Below are positions 6,996 to 16,019 of a stretch of DNA of 64,000 nt, piece by piece. The stretch's first letter is position 1, and every line of letters starts with the position of its first letter. The stretch is taken from assembly GCF_002177115.1 (NCBI RefSeq), contig NZ_MVAG01000193.1, positions 1 through 64,000 of the forward strand, given 5' to 3'. The DNA comes from Chryseobacterium mucoviscidosis. GTDB lineage: Bacteria > Bacteroidota > Bacteroidia > Flavobacteriales > Weeksellaceae. The translations under genes were made by a program, and so were the position numbers. The notes beneath the pieces were generated by a model. The model ran no database searches and was not told the DNA's origin. It saw only the letters and a list, made by a program, of their open reading frames with translations.

Positions 6996-8087
6996 TTGGA
7001 AGCTTTTCAGAAAAATAAATTCGATGCTCTTACAGGAATGCGCGCTGTTGCAGCGATTATGGTATTTGTATATCATAACCGCAAATACTGGCGCGATGAT
7101 CTGCCGTTTGAAATCATGCGTTTCATCAGCGAATGGCATATTGGAGTAACCGTTTTCTTTGTTCTTAGTGGCTTTTTACTCGCTTACCGTTACGAAGAAA
7201 AACCTCTGGAGTCCAAAAAATCTTATTTAAAATACATTTTACTGCGGATCGCCAGAATTTTTCCGCTGTACTGGATTTTGCTGAGCGCTTTTTTTCTGGA
7301 TGTAAAATATTCCAAAGATGTAGATACCTATTTTTTACAGTACTCACTTTTTTACTCTTTATTTGAAAAATACTCTGTCTCAGGAATCGTTCAGGCATGG
7401 TCGCTTACGGTAGAATTTTTCTTTTATCTTCTCGCTCCGTTTTTATTTCTTTTGCTTAAAAAAAACTGGAGCTACTGTATTCTTTTTTTAGCCGGATTTT
7501 TTATTGTAGGTTGGGGAATCGGTTATGGTCTGCATGAATATAACGGAAATCCGGAAGGCTTTTTATATCCTCTGAAATTCATGACAGGAAGCACGTTTTT
7601 CGGAAGAAGTTCTGAGTTTTTCTTCGGAATGGGATTGGCTTATTTAATGAAGAAAGAGAAAGGTATTCAGTTTTTAAAAAAATTAAAACGGTCTACTTTA
7701 ATGGGCGGTGTTTCAATTATTTTGTTAATTATTGCCATTGCATTTTTTGCCCGGAATAATTTTGTTCACGGAGTAGAGCGATGGGAGGGAAGACTGATTC
7801 ACGAATTTTTGCTTCCAATCGCGATCATTATTTTCTTTTGGGGACTGATGTCTGAAAAAACATGGATTTCAAAGGTCCTTTCTTCAAAACTATTGATTCT
7901 ATTAGGAAATGCCTCATTTGTGTTTTACCTGATCCATTTGAGTTATTTCAATATGAAACTTAAATCCTACATTTATCTTCCCGATAAAAATTTTGTACTG
8001 TTGTGGATTTGTTCCATTATTATTTATTTGCTGATTGAGAAACCTCTCTATGAAAAATGTAGAAAATTAATTGCTAAAATTAAATAA
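6996..8087 (+). CDS. acyltransferase 3 family membrane protein (OafA/YrhL type)
   Basis: A 363-aa integral membrane protein with about ten hydrophobic segments. The family opening FDALTGMRAVAAIMVFVYHNR lies at residues 8-28 and includes the His thought to be needed for transfer. Further on come VTVFFVLSGFLLAYRYE, RIFPLYWILL and WSLTVEFFFYLLAPFLF, all typical of acyltransferase 3 proteins, which O-acetylate surface polysaccharide or similar envelope substrates. The start is TTG at 6996; the next ATG (in GMRAVAA) would cut off the conserved opening, so TTG is preferred. The substrate is unknown and no glycan cluster surrounds it. Confidence 0.85.
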   Translation: MEAFQKNKFDALTGMRAVAAIMVFVYHNRKYWRDDLPFEIMRFISEWHIGVTVFFVLSGFLLAYRYEEKPLESKKSYLKYILLRIARIFPLYWILLSAFFLDVKYSKDVDTYFLQYSLFYSLFEKYSVSGIVQAWSLTVEFFFYLLAPFLFLLLKKNWSYCILFLAGFFIVGWGIGYGLHEYNGNPEGFLYPLKFMTGSTFFGRSSEFFFGMGLAYLMKKEKGIQFLKKLKRSTLMGGVSIILLIIAIAFFARNNFVHGVERWEGRLIHEFLLPIAIIIFFWGLMSEKTWISKVLSSKLLILLGNASFVFYLIHLSYFNMKLKSYIYLPDKNFVLLWICSIIIYLLIEKPLYEKCRKLIAKIK

Positions 8088-8100
8088 AACTTTTCTCAGT

Positions 8101-8247
8101 CTAATCCATCGAATTTATCAGAACAAAATAACGGTAGGCAAGAATTCCTCTCTGAATTTTTGTCAGTTTGTTCGGATCTTTATCACTTAATTTGGGTAAA
8201 ATTGCCTTATTTATTGTATTCAAAAAACGGAAAAACGATTTTTTCAT
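8101..8247 (-). CDS. conserved small basic protein, 48 aa
   Basis: From the ATG at 8247 the product starts MKKSFFRFLNTINKAILP and ends QRGILAYRYFVLINSMD. From memory, proteins of this size and pattern occur in many flavobacteria, sometimes labelled 'SsrA-binding protein' without evidence. It has a short amphipathic helix, a basic middle (LSDKDPNKLTKIQRG) and a hydrophobic C-terminal helix. The longer frame to 8304 adds residues with no conserved look and runs to within 2 bp of the divergent gene start, so the shorter form is chosen. Function is unknown. Confidence 0.65.
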   Translation of the reverse strand: MKKSFFRFLNTINKAILPKLSDKDPNKLTKIQRGILAYRYFVLINSMD

Positions 8248-8306
8248 AACTTTATATTTTACAGATTGAATTTCAATGGTCAATTCAAAAATAATGCAAA
8301 ACAAAA

Positions 8307-8603
8307 ATGGACGAAATATTTAAAAAGCAGGTTTGGGAAATCACTAAGTTAGTTCCGAAAGGCAGAGTAACGAGTTACGGAGCAATTGCCAAAGCAGTGG
8401 GCTATCCCAATCATTCCCGCCACGTTGGAAAAGCAATGGGAGGTTGTCCTAAAGATGTTCCTGCGCATCGCGTAATTTCAAGTTCAGGAACTTTATCGGT
8501 TCCGGAATTTCAGGAAAGACTGGAAGCAGAAGGGATTACTGTGGAAAATTTCCGGATTAAAAATTTTAAAAACCTGTTCTGGAATCCGCTGGAAGAACTG
8601 TAA
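8307..8603 (+). CDS. alkyltransferase-like protein (ATL), MGMT family lacking the active-site Cys
   Basis: A 98-aa single-domain protein matching the C-terminal DNA-binding domain of O6-alkylguanine-DNA alkyltransferases. The recognition helix region is VTSYGAIAKAVGYPNHSRHVG (20-41). The active-site motif PCHRV is PAHRV at 52-56, so Cys is replaced by Ala53. ATLs bind O6-alkylguanine, flip the base, and hand the lesion to nucleotide excision repair instead of removing the alkyl group. Length and substitution fit ATL proteins well. It is a single gene, divergent from the 48-aa protein. Confidence 0.9.
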   Translation: MDEIFKKQVWEITKLVPKGRVTSYGAIAKAVGYPNHSRHVGKAMGGCPKDVPAHRVISSSGTLSVPEFQERLEAEGITVENFRIKNFKNLFWNPLEEL

Positions 8604-8679
8604 GAAGAGAATATTTACCATTCAGAAGAGAAAAATTACGGCTGAGTCTGTTTTTTTGGCGAAAGACTTTTGTAAAGGC

Positions 8680-8687
8680 TAGTTTTG
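8680..8687 (+). promoter_or_regulatory. -7 box upstream of the secreted hydrolase gene
   Basis: TAGTTTTG fits TAnnTTTG; a TTG at 8656-8658 lies 21 bp upstream as a possible -33. The gene starts at 8706. Confidence 0.45.
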
Positions 8688-8705
8688 CTTCATAAATAAT
8701 ACGCT

Positions 8706-9509
8706 ATGAAAACAAAACTACTATTCTCCGCACTTTTTTTAATGACAGTCTGCTTTTTTAAAGCACAGATGGATGATAATTTCTACAAGCCAAGCAAGAC
8801 ACTTCGTCCTGTAGAAAATCTGGTTTACGAAGATTTTTCCATTCCGGTGGAAAAAGATACCATTACAGGAATTATTTTAAAGCCAAAATCGGGAAAAGCC
8901 AAAGGAACGGTTCTGTTTTTTCACGGAGCAGGAGGAAATGTAACTTCTTATCTCTTCATGACGAAACCTTTGGTTGAAAATAATTTTCAGGTGGTAATGA
9001 TCGATTTTCGAGGTTATGGAAAGTCAACAGGAAAACCAACTCACCTTAACATCGCATCAGACGGACAGATTTTCTTTGATAAAATGATGCAAAGACCTGA
9101 AATTGCCGATACCAAAATTATTCTGTACGGAGCTTCTATGGGATCGCAGATTGCAGCTCATTTAGCGAAAAATAATAAGACCAAAATTGCAGGACTGGTA
9201 ATGGATGGAAGTCTTTCTTCTTTCACAGATATTGCGATGTATTACAAACCTGAACTCAAGGAAGTCATTTCCCGATATGTTATTTCTCCTTATTCTGCTA
9301 AAGAGGATTTACAGGATACGGAAGGTCTTCCCAAACTTTTTATCCACAGTAAAGATGATAAGGATGTTCCTTACGAAGAAGGATCTGAGAATTATGCCAA
9401 AGCTTCCTCGCCGAAAGAGTTTTTGGAATATTCCGGAAAACATCTGGAAGCAATGAATACACAGGCTGGGAAAATTGTTTCAGGTATTGATAAGATGCTG
9501 AATAAATAA
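8706..9509 (+). CDS. secreted alpha/beta hydrolase
   Basis: A 267-aa protein with a signal peptide (to about residue 20, FFKAQ). The oxyanion-side motif HGAGG is at 73-77, the nucleophile elbow GASMGSQ places Ser144 in position, and the later segments HSKDDKDVPYEEG and GKHLEAM supply the likely Asp and His. This completes a Ser-Asp-His triad in an alpha/beta-hydrolase fold, similar to BAAT/FrsA-like or serine aminopeptidase-type hydrolases. It probably acts in the periplasm on an ester or amide; the substrate cannot be read from sequence. It is a single gene ending in a pair of strong hairpins. Confidence 0.85.
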   Translation: MKTKLLFSALFLMTVCFFKAQMDDNFYKPSKTLRPVENLVYEDFSIPVEKDTITGIILKPKSGKAKGTVLFFHGAGGNVTSYLFMTKPLVENNFQVVMIDFRGYGKSTGKPTHLNIASDGQIFFDKMMQRPEIADTKIILYGASMGSQIAAHLAKNNKTKIAGLVMDGSLSSFTDIAMYYKPELKEVISRYVISPYSAKEDLQDTEGLPKLFIHSKDDKDVPYEEGSENYAKASSPKEFLEYSGKHLEAMNTQAGKIVSGIDKMLNK

Positions 9510-9511
9510 GA

Positions 9512-9550
9512 GGTTTGGGTTTCGGCGGCGAAGCCGCCGAAACCCAAACC
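9512..9550. terminator. perfect 18-bp GC-rich hairpin
   Basis: GGTTTGGGTTTCGGCGGC (9512-9529), a GAA loop, and the exact reverse complement (9533-9550). It sits 3 bp after the hydrolase stop codon. It probably ends that transcript, but there is no T-run directly after it, so a repeat-element origin is equally possible. Confidence 0.6.
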
Positions 9551-9557
9551 AAACAAA

Positions 9558-9588
9558 GAATCCGGCGGAGCTTTGCTCCGCCGGATTC
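9558..9588. terminator. perfect 14-bp GC-rich hairpin
   Basis: GAATCCGGCGGAGC (9558-9571), a TTT loop and its exact complement to 9588. It sits between convergent genes, 18 bp from the htpG stop. The core CGGCGGAGC is shared with the hairpin at 14692-14726. Confidence 0.65.
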
Positions 9589-9606
9589 CATATAAAAATA
9601 GTCAAT

Positions 9607-11499
9607 TTACTTTTCCAGTTGCTTATAACTTCTCTGGATGAAGTCGGTAAGCTCTTTTCCTTTCAATAAATTCTGCGAAAGTTTGGCAAGATCCAGAGCA
9701 TATTTAATCAGATCTGACTTTTCCTCTGTATTTTCCGTTTTTAAAATCTGACCTGCAAGTTCGCTGTTGGAGTTCACCACCAGATTATACATTTCCGGGA
9801 ATCCTCCCATTCCGAACATTCCGCCGCCTCCGGTTGCCTGCATATCTTTCATTCTTCTCATAAATTCCGGCTGGGTAATGGTGAAAGGCGCATCATTGCT
9901 GTCTAAATCTTCAAGCTGAACGGTAAATTTAGTATCATTGATAGACTCTTCAACGTTTTTCTTTAAAGATTCCTTTTCAGTCTCTGTTAATTTTGAAATA
10001 ACAGGCTCATCTTTTTTAATCAGATTGTTGATATGATCTGCATCTACTCTTGCAAAAGAAATTTTATCTTTGGATGTTTCCAGTTTTTGGATAACGTGAG
10101 GAATAATCGGAGAATCCAAAAGAAGAACCTCATATCCTTTATCTTTTGCAGACTGGATGTAAGAATGCTGTTCATCTGCGTTGGAAGCATAAAGAACGAC
10201 CAGTTTTCCGTCTTTATCGGTCTGAGTAGGCTTAATCTTTTCTTCCAGTTCATTCCAAAGGAAATATTTTCCGTCAGTGGTTGGATAAAGAGTGAATTTA
10301 TCAGCTTTTTCTGCAAACTTTTCTTCGGTAACAATTCCGTATTCGATCACTACTTTAATATCGTTCCATTTTTTCTCGTAATCTTCACGGTTTTCGTTAA
10401 TTAAAGATGCCATTTTGTCGGCAACTTTTTTCGTGATGTATGATGAAATTTTCTTCACGGCTCCGTCTGCCTGAAGATAAGAACGGGAAACGTTCAGTGG
10501 AATATCCGGAGAATCGATCACACCGCGCAGAAGCATTAAGAAATCCGGTACGATTCCTTTCACTTCATCCGTTACAAACACATGATTCTGATACAACTGA
10601 ATTTTATCTTTTTCAATATTTAAATTATTGTTCAGTTTCGGGAAGAATAAAATCCCCGTTAAATTGAACGGATAATCTACATTCAGATGAATATTAAACA
10701 AAGGCTCCTCAAACTGCATGGGATACAATTCGTGGTAGAACTTCATATAATCTTCATTCGTCAGTTCGCTCGGCGCGATAGTCCATGCCGGAGTCGGGTT
10801 GTTGATAATATTGTCAACTTCTTCCGTTTCTGCAACCGCATCTTCAGGAGCATCTTCCGGTAAAGGAAGCGTATGGGTTTTTGTTCCGAATTTAATGGGA
10901 ACAGGCATAAATTTGTTATACTTCAACAGCAGTTCACGGATCTTTCCTTCTTCCAGAAACTCTGTAGAATCTTCTGCTATATGTAGAATAATTTCTGTTC
11001 CTCTGTCTGTTTTATCCGTAGTTTCTTCTAAAGTAAATTCAGGGCTTCCGTCACAGATCCAACGAACAGCAGGTTCATCTTTGTAAGATTTTGTAAGAAT
11101 TTCTACTTTTTCTGCAACCATAAATGCAGAGTAAAATCCAAGTCCGAAATGTCCGATAATTCCTGAATCTTTTGCCGTGTCTTTGTATTTTTCCAGAAAT
11201 TCTTCAGCACCTGAAAAAGCAACCTGATTGATGTATTTTTCAACTTCTTCACCCGTCATCCCGATTCCCTGATCGATGATGTGAAGTTTTTTGTTTTCTT
11301 TATCTACTTTTACTTCAATCTTCGGATTTCCGTATTCCACTTTTGCTTCACCGATGCCTGTTAAATGTTTTAGTTTTAACGTAGCGTCCGTTGCGTTGGA
11401 AATTAACTCTCTTAAGAATATTTCGTGGTCACTGTAAAGAAATTTTTTAATAAGCGGGAAAATATTTTCCACAGATACATTAATATTTCCTTTAGTCAT
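9607..11499 (-). CDS. htpG: molecular chaperone HtpG (Hsp90)
   Basis: A 630-aa protein, the usual bacterial Hsp90 length. The N-terminal GHKL ATPase domain shows ELISNATDA (31-39), DQGIGMTGEEV and IGHFGLGFYSAFMVAEKVE. The middle domain includes the catalytic-arginine segment NVSRSYLQADG. The C-terminal dimerisation domain contains a Gly/Met-rich loop (ATGGGGMFGMGGFPEMYNLV). It folds or holds cytosolic clients using ATP. It is a single gene with a 284-bp upstream spacer and converges with the hydrolase gene across two strong hairpins. An overlapping 65-codon frame at its 5' end is not real. Confidence 0.97.
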   Translation of the reverse strand: MTKGNINVSVENIFPLIKKFLYSDHEIFLRELISNATDATLKLKHLTGIGEAKVEYGNPKIEVKVDKENKKLHIIDQGIGMTGEEVEKYINQVAFSGAEEFLEKYKDTAKDSGIIGHFGLGFYSAFMVAEKVEILTKSYKDEPAVRWICDGSPEFTLEETTDKTDRGTEIILHIAEDSTEFLEEGKIRELLLKYNKFMPVPIKFGTKTHTLPLPEDAPEDAVAETEEVDNIINNPTPAWTIAPSELTNEDYMKFYHELYPMQFEEPLFNIHLNVDYPFNLTGILFFPKLNNNLNIEKDKIQLYQNHVFVTDEVKGIVPDFLMLLRGVIDSPDIPLNVSRSYLQADGAVKKISSYITKKVADKMASLINENREDYEKKWNDIKVVIEYGIVTEEKFAEKADKFTLYPTTDGKYFLWNELEEKIKPTQTDKDGKLVVLYASNADEQHSYIQSAKDKGYEVLLLDSPIIPHVIQKLETSKDKISFARVDADHINNLIKKDEPVISKLTETEKESLKKNVEESINDTKFTVQLEDLDSNDAPFTITQPEFMRRMKDMQATGGGGMFGMGGFPEMYNLVVNSNSELAGQILKTENTEEKSDLIKYALDLAKLSQNLLKGKELTDFIQRSYKQLEK

Positions 11500-11783
11500 A
11501 ATAATTTTGGTTTTTTAATTTTCTATACTTTCTCAAAAAAAATACCGTTTCCAGGAAAGTGACATTTTGACATTTTTTTTCAGAAAAGGATTGTTGAAGA
11601 TCAAAATTTCTCAAAAGAATAAAAATCAGCAATTTTTTAAGACTGATATTTTCTTTTTCAATCAGATACCCGAATTTTAAATGAGACATCTCATTTTGTA
11701 GTTAATAGTTTATCCTGAAAATACCTTTATAATGCAGATTTATCCGAGAAAAGCCTTATTTTTAGTTCTTAAAATATTTAATA

Positions 11784-14681
11784 ATGAATTTGAAAAGTGC
11801 AGTTTTGCTTCTGCTTCTCATGGCTTCGTATGTCTATGGGCAGAAAAAACCATTGGATCATTCGGTTTACGATAATTGGCAGAATATCGGAGCCAGAAAA
11901 ATATCCAATGACGGAAAATGGGTAGGATATTCAGTAGATGTACAGGAAGGAAATCCTGATCTTTACTTACATTCTGCAAAAAATAAAAGCACAAAGAAAT
12001 TTCCGAGAGCCACAAAAATGGAATTTACCAGCGATTCCAGATTTGCCGTATTCCAGATCCGTCCTTTTTACAAAGACATAAAAGCGGTAAAAGATAAAAA
12101 ATTAAAACAGAATAAACTGACCAAAGACACTTTGGCTGTTTTTGATTTCTCTAAAGGAACGACAGAGAAAATTCCTAATGTAAAAGGATTCAAAATTCCG
12201 GAAAAGGGAGGCTCTTTTGTGGCTTATCTGCTGGAAAATATGAAAGACAAATCTTCCGACAGTGCTTCAGACAAAGATGATGACGACGAAAACAAAGATG
12301 ATGATACAAAGGCAAAACCATTACAGTTGGTTATCAGAGATCTTTTGGACGGAAAAAGTACAACGTATGACAATGTGGTTCGTTATCAGTTTAGCAAAAA
12401 TGGTAAGGAACTTGTTTTCGTTACAAAAAAACCGGAAGAAAAACCTAAAAAAGGGAAGGAAGAGAAAAAAGATTCATTGGAAGATAAATCTTTGGCTAAA
12501 AAAGATACGGATAAATCCAAACCTAAAAAATATACGCTTCAGACCGTTCAGGTTGTTGATCTTAAAACTGGAAACGTCAATAAAATCTCAGAAATGGAGG
12601 GAGATTTCTCACAGCTTGCATTTGATGAAGAAGGAAATCAGTTAGCTTTTGTTGGAACCTCTTCTGCACAGAATGATCTCGTAAAACTTTACCAATTGTA
12701 TTATTTTAATTTTAAAGGAAATAAAAATAAAACCGTTACCAACGATCATTCTCAGATGAAGAAAAACTGGGTAATTTCAGAAAACCGTTTACCGATATTC
12801 AGTAAAAACGGAAAACAGTTGTATTTCGGGGTGGCTCCGAAACCTGTTGCAAAAGACACTACATTGATTGCAAACGATCATGCTGTGGTCGATATCTGGA
12901 ATTATAAGGATGATTATCTGCAAACGGTTCAATTGAAAGAATTGAGAAATGATCTTAAAAAATCTTATGCTGCCGTAATGCAGACCGACAAACCTGAACT
13001 TTTCACCAATATCGACGGAGAAGATCTCGACACTTTACGACTGGTGAATGAAGGAAATGCAGAGTTTGTATTGGGAATTACCAGTTTAAACAACCGCGTC
13101 TCTTCACAATGGGAAGGCTTTTCAAAGAAAACGTATTTTATTATTGACAATAAAACAGGTGAAAGAACAGAAATGATAAGAAACCTGAATGGCTCAGTTG
13201 CCGTTTCTCCGTTGGGGAAATTTGTCGTGATTTTCGACAGGGAAAAAGGACAATGGCTGAGTTATAATGTAAAAACAAAACAGACAATACCGCTCAATAA
13301 AGATTTGTCCGTTTCTTTTGTAGATGAGGAGTTCGACATGCCGGATTTTCCAAACGCATACGGAATTGCATCATGGACAGACAACGATGAATCCGTCATC
13401 ATCAAAGACCGCTATGATCTTTGGGAGTTTTTTCCGGACGGCTCTAAAAAGCCCAGAAACATCACCAACGGATTCGGGCGCAAAAACAAAATTACTTTTG
13501 ATACGTACGATTTAGACAAAGACATTAAAAGTGTAAACCGAAAAAAAACGATATATTTATCAGTATTTGATAATGTCTCCAAAGCCAACGGGATTTTTAA
13601 AACAACCGTTCAGTCCGGTTCTGATCCTGTAAAAATTCAGATGGAAAATGTTTGGGGATATCGCAGTCTTCAGAAAGCAAAAAATGCAGAAGATTATATT
13701 TTAGTAAAAGAATCCTACACCGATTCTCCGAATATTTTCACCACTTCCGATTTTAAAAATCAGGAAAAACTAAGCAGCACCAATCCTCAGCAAAGTCTTT
13801 ACAATTGGGGAACGAGTGAATTGGTCAATTGGAAGACTCCGAAAGGAAATTCATCAACAGGCGTTCTCTACAAACCTGAAAATTTCGATCCGAACAAAAA
13901 ATATCCGATGATTGTTTATTTCTACGAAAAACTATCGGATAATCTGAACCGTTATGTAGCACCGTCTCCGACTCCTTCAAGATTAAATATTTCGTATTTT
14001 GTGAGCAACGGATATCTGGTTTTCACGCCTGATATTTCATATACCGATGGTTTTCCGGGGGAATCCGCAATGGAATATATCAATTCCGGTGTTGAAAAGC
14101 TGAAAGAAAATTCATGGGTGAATGGCTCAAAAATAGGAATTCAGGGACAAAGCTGGGGCGGTTATCAGGTTGCCTATCTCATCGCACACACAGATATGTA
14201 TGCGGCAGCATGGAGTGGTGCTCCTGTCGTGAACATGACTTCTGCGTATGGCGGAATAAGATGGTCTTCAGGAATGAACCGACAGTTTCAGTACGAAAAA
14301 TCGCAAAGCAGATTAGGGAAAAATCTTTGGGAAGCTCCTGAACTGTATATTAAAAATTCACCGCTTTTTACCATTGATCAAGTGAAAACTCCGGTGGTGA
14401 TTATGAGCAACGACAGAGACGGAGCCGTTCCGTGGTATCAGGGAATTGAGATGTTTACTGCATTGCGCCGTTTAGGAAAACTGGCTTGGCTGTTGAATTA
14501 TAATGGTGACGACCATAATCTTATAAAACGCCAGAACCGAAAAGATATTCAGATCCGCGAACAGCAGTTTTTCGATTATTATCTTAAAGATGCGAAAGCA
14601 CCGGTCTGGATGACGAAAGGAATTCCTGCAACCCAAAAGGGAAAAGACTGGGGATTTGAATTAACCGATGAAAAACCTTAG
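11784..14681 (+). CDS. exported S9-family (prolyl oligopeptidase/DPP-like) peptidase
   Basis: A 965-aa protein. A signal peptide (residues 1-19) precedes a long beta-propeller and a C-terminal alpha/beta-hydrolase domain. The catalytic triad is readable: Ser790 in GQSWGGYQ, Asp879 in SNDRDGAVPW, His911 in NGDDHNLIKR. Two highly charged inserts interrupt the propeller near residues 155-178 (Asp-rich) and 213-252 (Lys-rich); these are uncommon in the family. The enzyme probably trims peptides in the periplasm, as DPP-type enzymes do in other Bacteroidota. It is a single gene with a strong terminator. Confidence 0.9.
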   Translation: MNLKSAVLLLLLMASYVYGQKKPLDHSVYDNWQNIGARKISNDGKWVGYSVDVQEGNPDLYLHSAKNKSTKKFPRATKMEFTSDSRFAVFQIRPFYKDIKAVKDKKLKQNKLTKDTLAVFDFSKGTTEKIPNVKGFKIPEKGGSFVAYLLENMKDKSSDSASDKDDDDENKDDDTKAKPLQLVIRDLLDGKSTTYDNVVRYQFSKNGKELVFVTKKPEEKPKKGKEEKKDSLEDKSLAKKDTDKSKPKKYTLQTVQVVDLKTGNVNKISEMEGDFSQLAFDEEGNQLAFVGTSSAQNDLVKLYQLYYFNFKGNKNKTVTNDHSQMKKNWVISENRLPIFSKNGKQLYFGVAPKPVAKDTTLIANDHAVVDIWNYKDDYLQTVQLKELRNDLKKSYAAVMQTDKPELFTNIDGEDLDTLRLVNEGNAEFVLGITSLNNRVSSQWEGFSKKTYFIIDNKTGERTEMIRNLNGSVAVSPLGKFVVIFDREKGQWLSYNVKTKQTIPLNKDLSVSFVDEEFDMPDFPNAYGIASWTDNDESVIIKDRYDLWEFFPDGSKKPRNITNGFGRKNKITFDTYDLDKDIKSVNRKKTIYLSVFDNVSKANGIFKTTVQSGSDPVKIQMENVWGYRSLQKAKNAEDYILVKESYTDSPNIFTTSDFKNQEKLSSTNPQQSLYNWGTSELVNWKTPKGNSSTGVLYKPENFDPNKKYPMIVYFYEKLSDNLNRYVAPSPTPSRLNISYFVSNGYLVFTPDISYTDGFPGESAMEYINSGVEKLKENSWVNGSKIGIQGQSWGGYQVAYLIAHTDMYAAAWSGAPVVNMTSAYGGIRWSSGMNRQFQYEKSQSRLGKNLWEAPELYIKNSPLFTIDQVKTPVVIMSNDRDGAVPWYQGIEMFTALRRLGKLAWLLNYNGDDHNLIKRQNRKDIQIREQQFFDYYLKDAKAPVWMTKGIPATQKGKDWGFELTDEKP

Positions 14682-14691
14682 TGTATAAACA

Positions 14692-14726
14692 ACGAATCGG
14701 CGGAGCTGAAAGCTCCGCCGATTCGT
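14692..14726. terminator. perfect 16-bp terminator hairpin between convergent genes
   Basis: ACGAATCGGCGGAGCT, a GAA loop and the exact complement, followed by TTTTA on the + strand. It lies between the S9 peptidase stop (14681) and the recA stop (14748), so it can serve both. It shares CGGCGGAGC with the hairpin at 9558-9588. Confidence 0.85.
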
Positions 14727-14747
14727 TTTATCGCGTTATCAAAAAAC

Positions 14748-15749
14748 TTATTTATTCTTAAGTTCCTCTTTAATTTTGTTTTCCAGTTCTTCTGCAAGTT
14801 CAGGATTGTCTTTTAAGACATCTTTTACTGCATCACGACCTTGTCCAAGCTTTGTTTCTTCGTAGCTGAACCAAGAACCGCTTTTCTTTACAATTCCCTG
14901 TTCTACAGCCTGATCCAGAATTTCTCCTGTTTTGGAAACCCCTTCACCGTACATGATGTCGAATTCTGCCTGTTTGAAAGGCGGGGCAACTTTGTTCTTA
15001 ACAATTTTCACTTTCACACGGCTTCCGATCGCTTCATCACCCTGCTTGATTGGCGCACTTGCCTTTCTGATGTCAACTCTTACCGAAGCATAGAATTTTA
15101 AAGCGTTACCACCCGTTGTTGTTTCAGGATTTCCGAACATTACTCCGATTTTCTCTCTCAACTGGTTGATGAAAATAACCGTACATTTTGTTCTTGAAAT
15201 GGTTGCCGTTAATTTTCTTAAAGCCTGAGACATTAATCTCGCATGAAGACCCATTTTAGAATCTCCCATTTCCCCTTCGATCTCTGCTTTTGGCGTAAGC
15301 GCAGCAACCGAGTCAATTACCACGATATCAATCGCTCCCGAACGGATCAAGTTATCAGCAATTTCCAGTGCCTGTTCTCCGTTGTCCGGCTGAGAAATAA
15401 TAAGGTTTTCAAGATCGATTCCCAATTTCGCCGCATAAGTTCTGTCGAAAGCGTGCTCTGCATCAATAAACGCTGCAATACCTCCGGCTTTCTGAGCTTC
15501 TGCAATCGCGTGAAGCGTTAAAGTTGTTTTACCTGAAGATTCCGGACCGTAGATCTCAATGATTCTTCCTCTCGGATAACCACCCACTCCAAGAGCGATG
15601 TCCAATCCCAAAGATCCTGAAGGAATCACCTCAATTGTACTGTCTACGGAATTTTCTCCCAAGGTCATTACCGTTCCCTTTCCGTATGTTTTATCTAGTT
15701 TGTCCAGCACCAAAGCCAGTGCTTTTTTCTTATCGTCTATATTACTCAT
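14748..15749 (-). CDS. recA: recombinase RecA
   Basis: A 333-aa protein from the ATG at 15749 ([20 protein letters not shown]). Walker [10 protein letters not shown] is at 68-76; Walker B is in [12 protein letters not shown]; the loops [29 protein letters not shown] and the C-terminal acidic tail are all present. It catalyses strand exchange and activates LexA cleavage. The open frame extends to 15794, but the extra residues ([15 protein letters not shown]) lack family likeness and cover a -7-like box (TATTTTTG on the minus strand, 15770-15777), so the shorter start is chosen. It is a single gene; no recX lies beside it. Confidence 0.97.
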   Translation of the reverse strand: MSNIDDKKKALALVLDKLDKTYGKGTVMTLGENSVDSTIEVIPSGSLGLDIALGVGGYPRGRIIEIYGPESSGKTTLTLHAIAEAQKAGGIAAFIDAEHAFDRTYAAKLGIDLENLIISQPDNGEQALEIADNLIRSGAIDIVVIDSVAALTPKAEIEGEMGDSKMGLHARLMSQALRKLTATISRTKCTVIFINQLREKIGVMFGNPETTTGGNALKFYASVRVDIRKASAPIKQGDEAIGSRVKVKIVKNKVAPPFKQAEFDIMYGEGVSKTGEILDQAVEQGIVKKSGSWFSYEETKLGQGRDAVKDVLKDNPELAEELENKIKEELKNK

Positions 15750-15906
15750 CTGATGTTTAAATAATTTATCAAAAATACAAAAATTTACGCTCAAAAACTA
15801 ATCTTTCCTACCACTAAAAGTTGTTTTTATAGTTAAAAAAAAATAAAATTCAGATGCATATCAAAAAGAAAAACAGAATCTTTAAAACTTTTGTTTTACC
15901 TTTTAT

Positions 15907-15980
15907 CAGGAGCTTTTTCGCGCTTTACGCTGCAATCTTTTTTTTCAAAAAAGGATTTCCGCTTCAATCGCGGCTAGGGT
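15907..15980. repeat. dispersed-type imperfect inverted repeat
   Basis: The left part CGCGCTTTACGCTGCAATC and the right part GGATTTCCGCTTCAATCGCG form an imperfect inverted pair around a T/A-rich centre, with flanks GGAGCTTTTT and GCTAGGG. From memory, stretches of this kind recur in Chryseobacterium intergenic regions. There is only one copy in this window, so the repeat status is recalled knowledge. Confidence 0.5.
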
Positions 15981-16019
15981 AGAAGTCATCAAATAAATTG
16001 CAGTCTTTGCAGTAGATTT

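Noticed and set aside
11492-11689. 65-aa frame overlapping the htpG start
   Set aside because: Overlaps htpG and has low-complexity Phe/Lys/Leu content with no signal of selection.
15750-15794. N-terminal extension of RecA
   Set aside because: Not part of RecA; covers a -7-like box. The ATG at 15749 gives the standard length.
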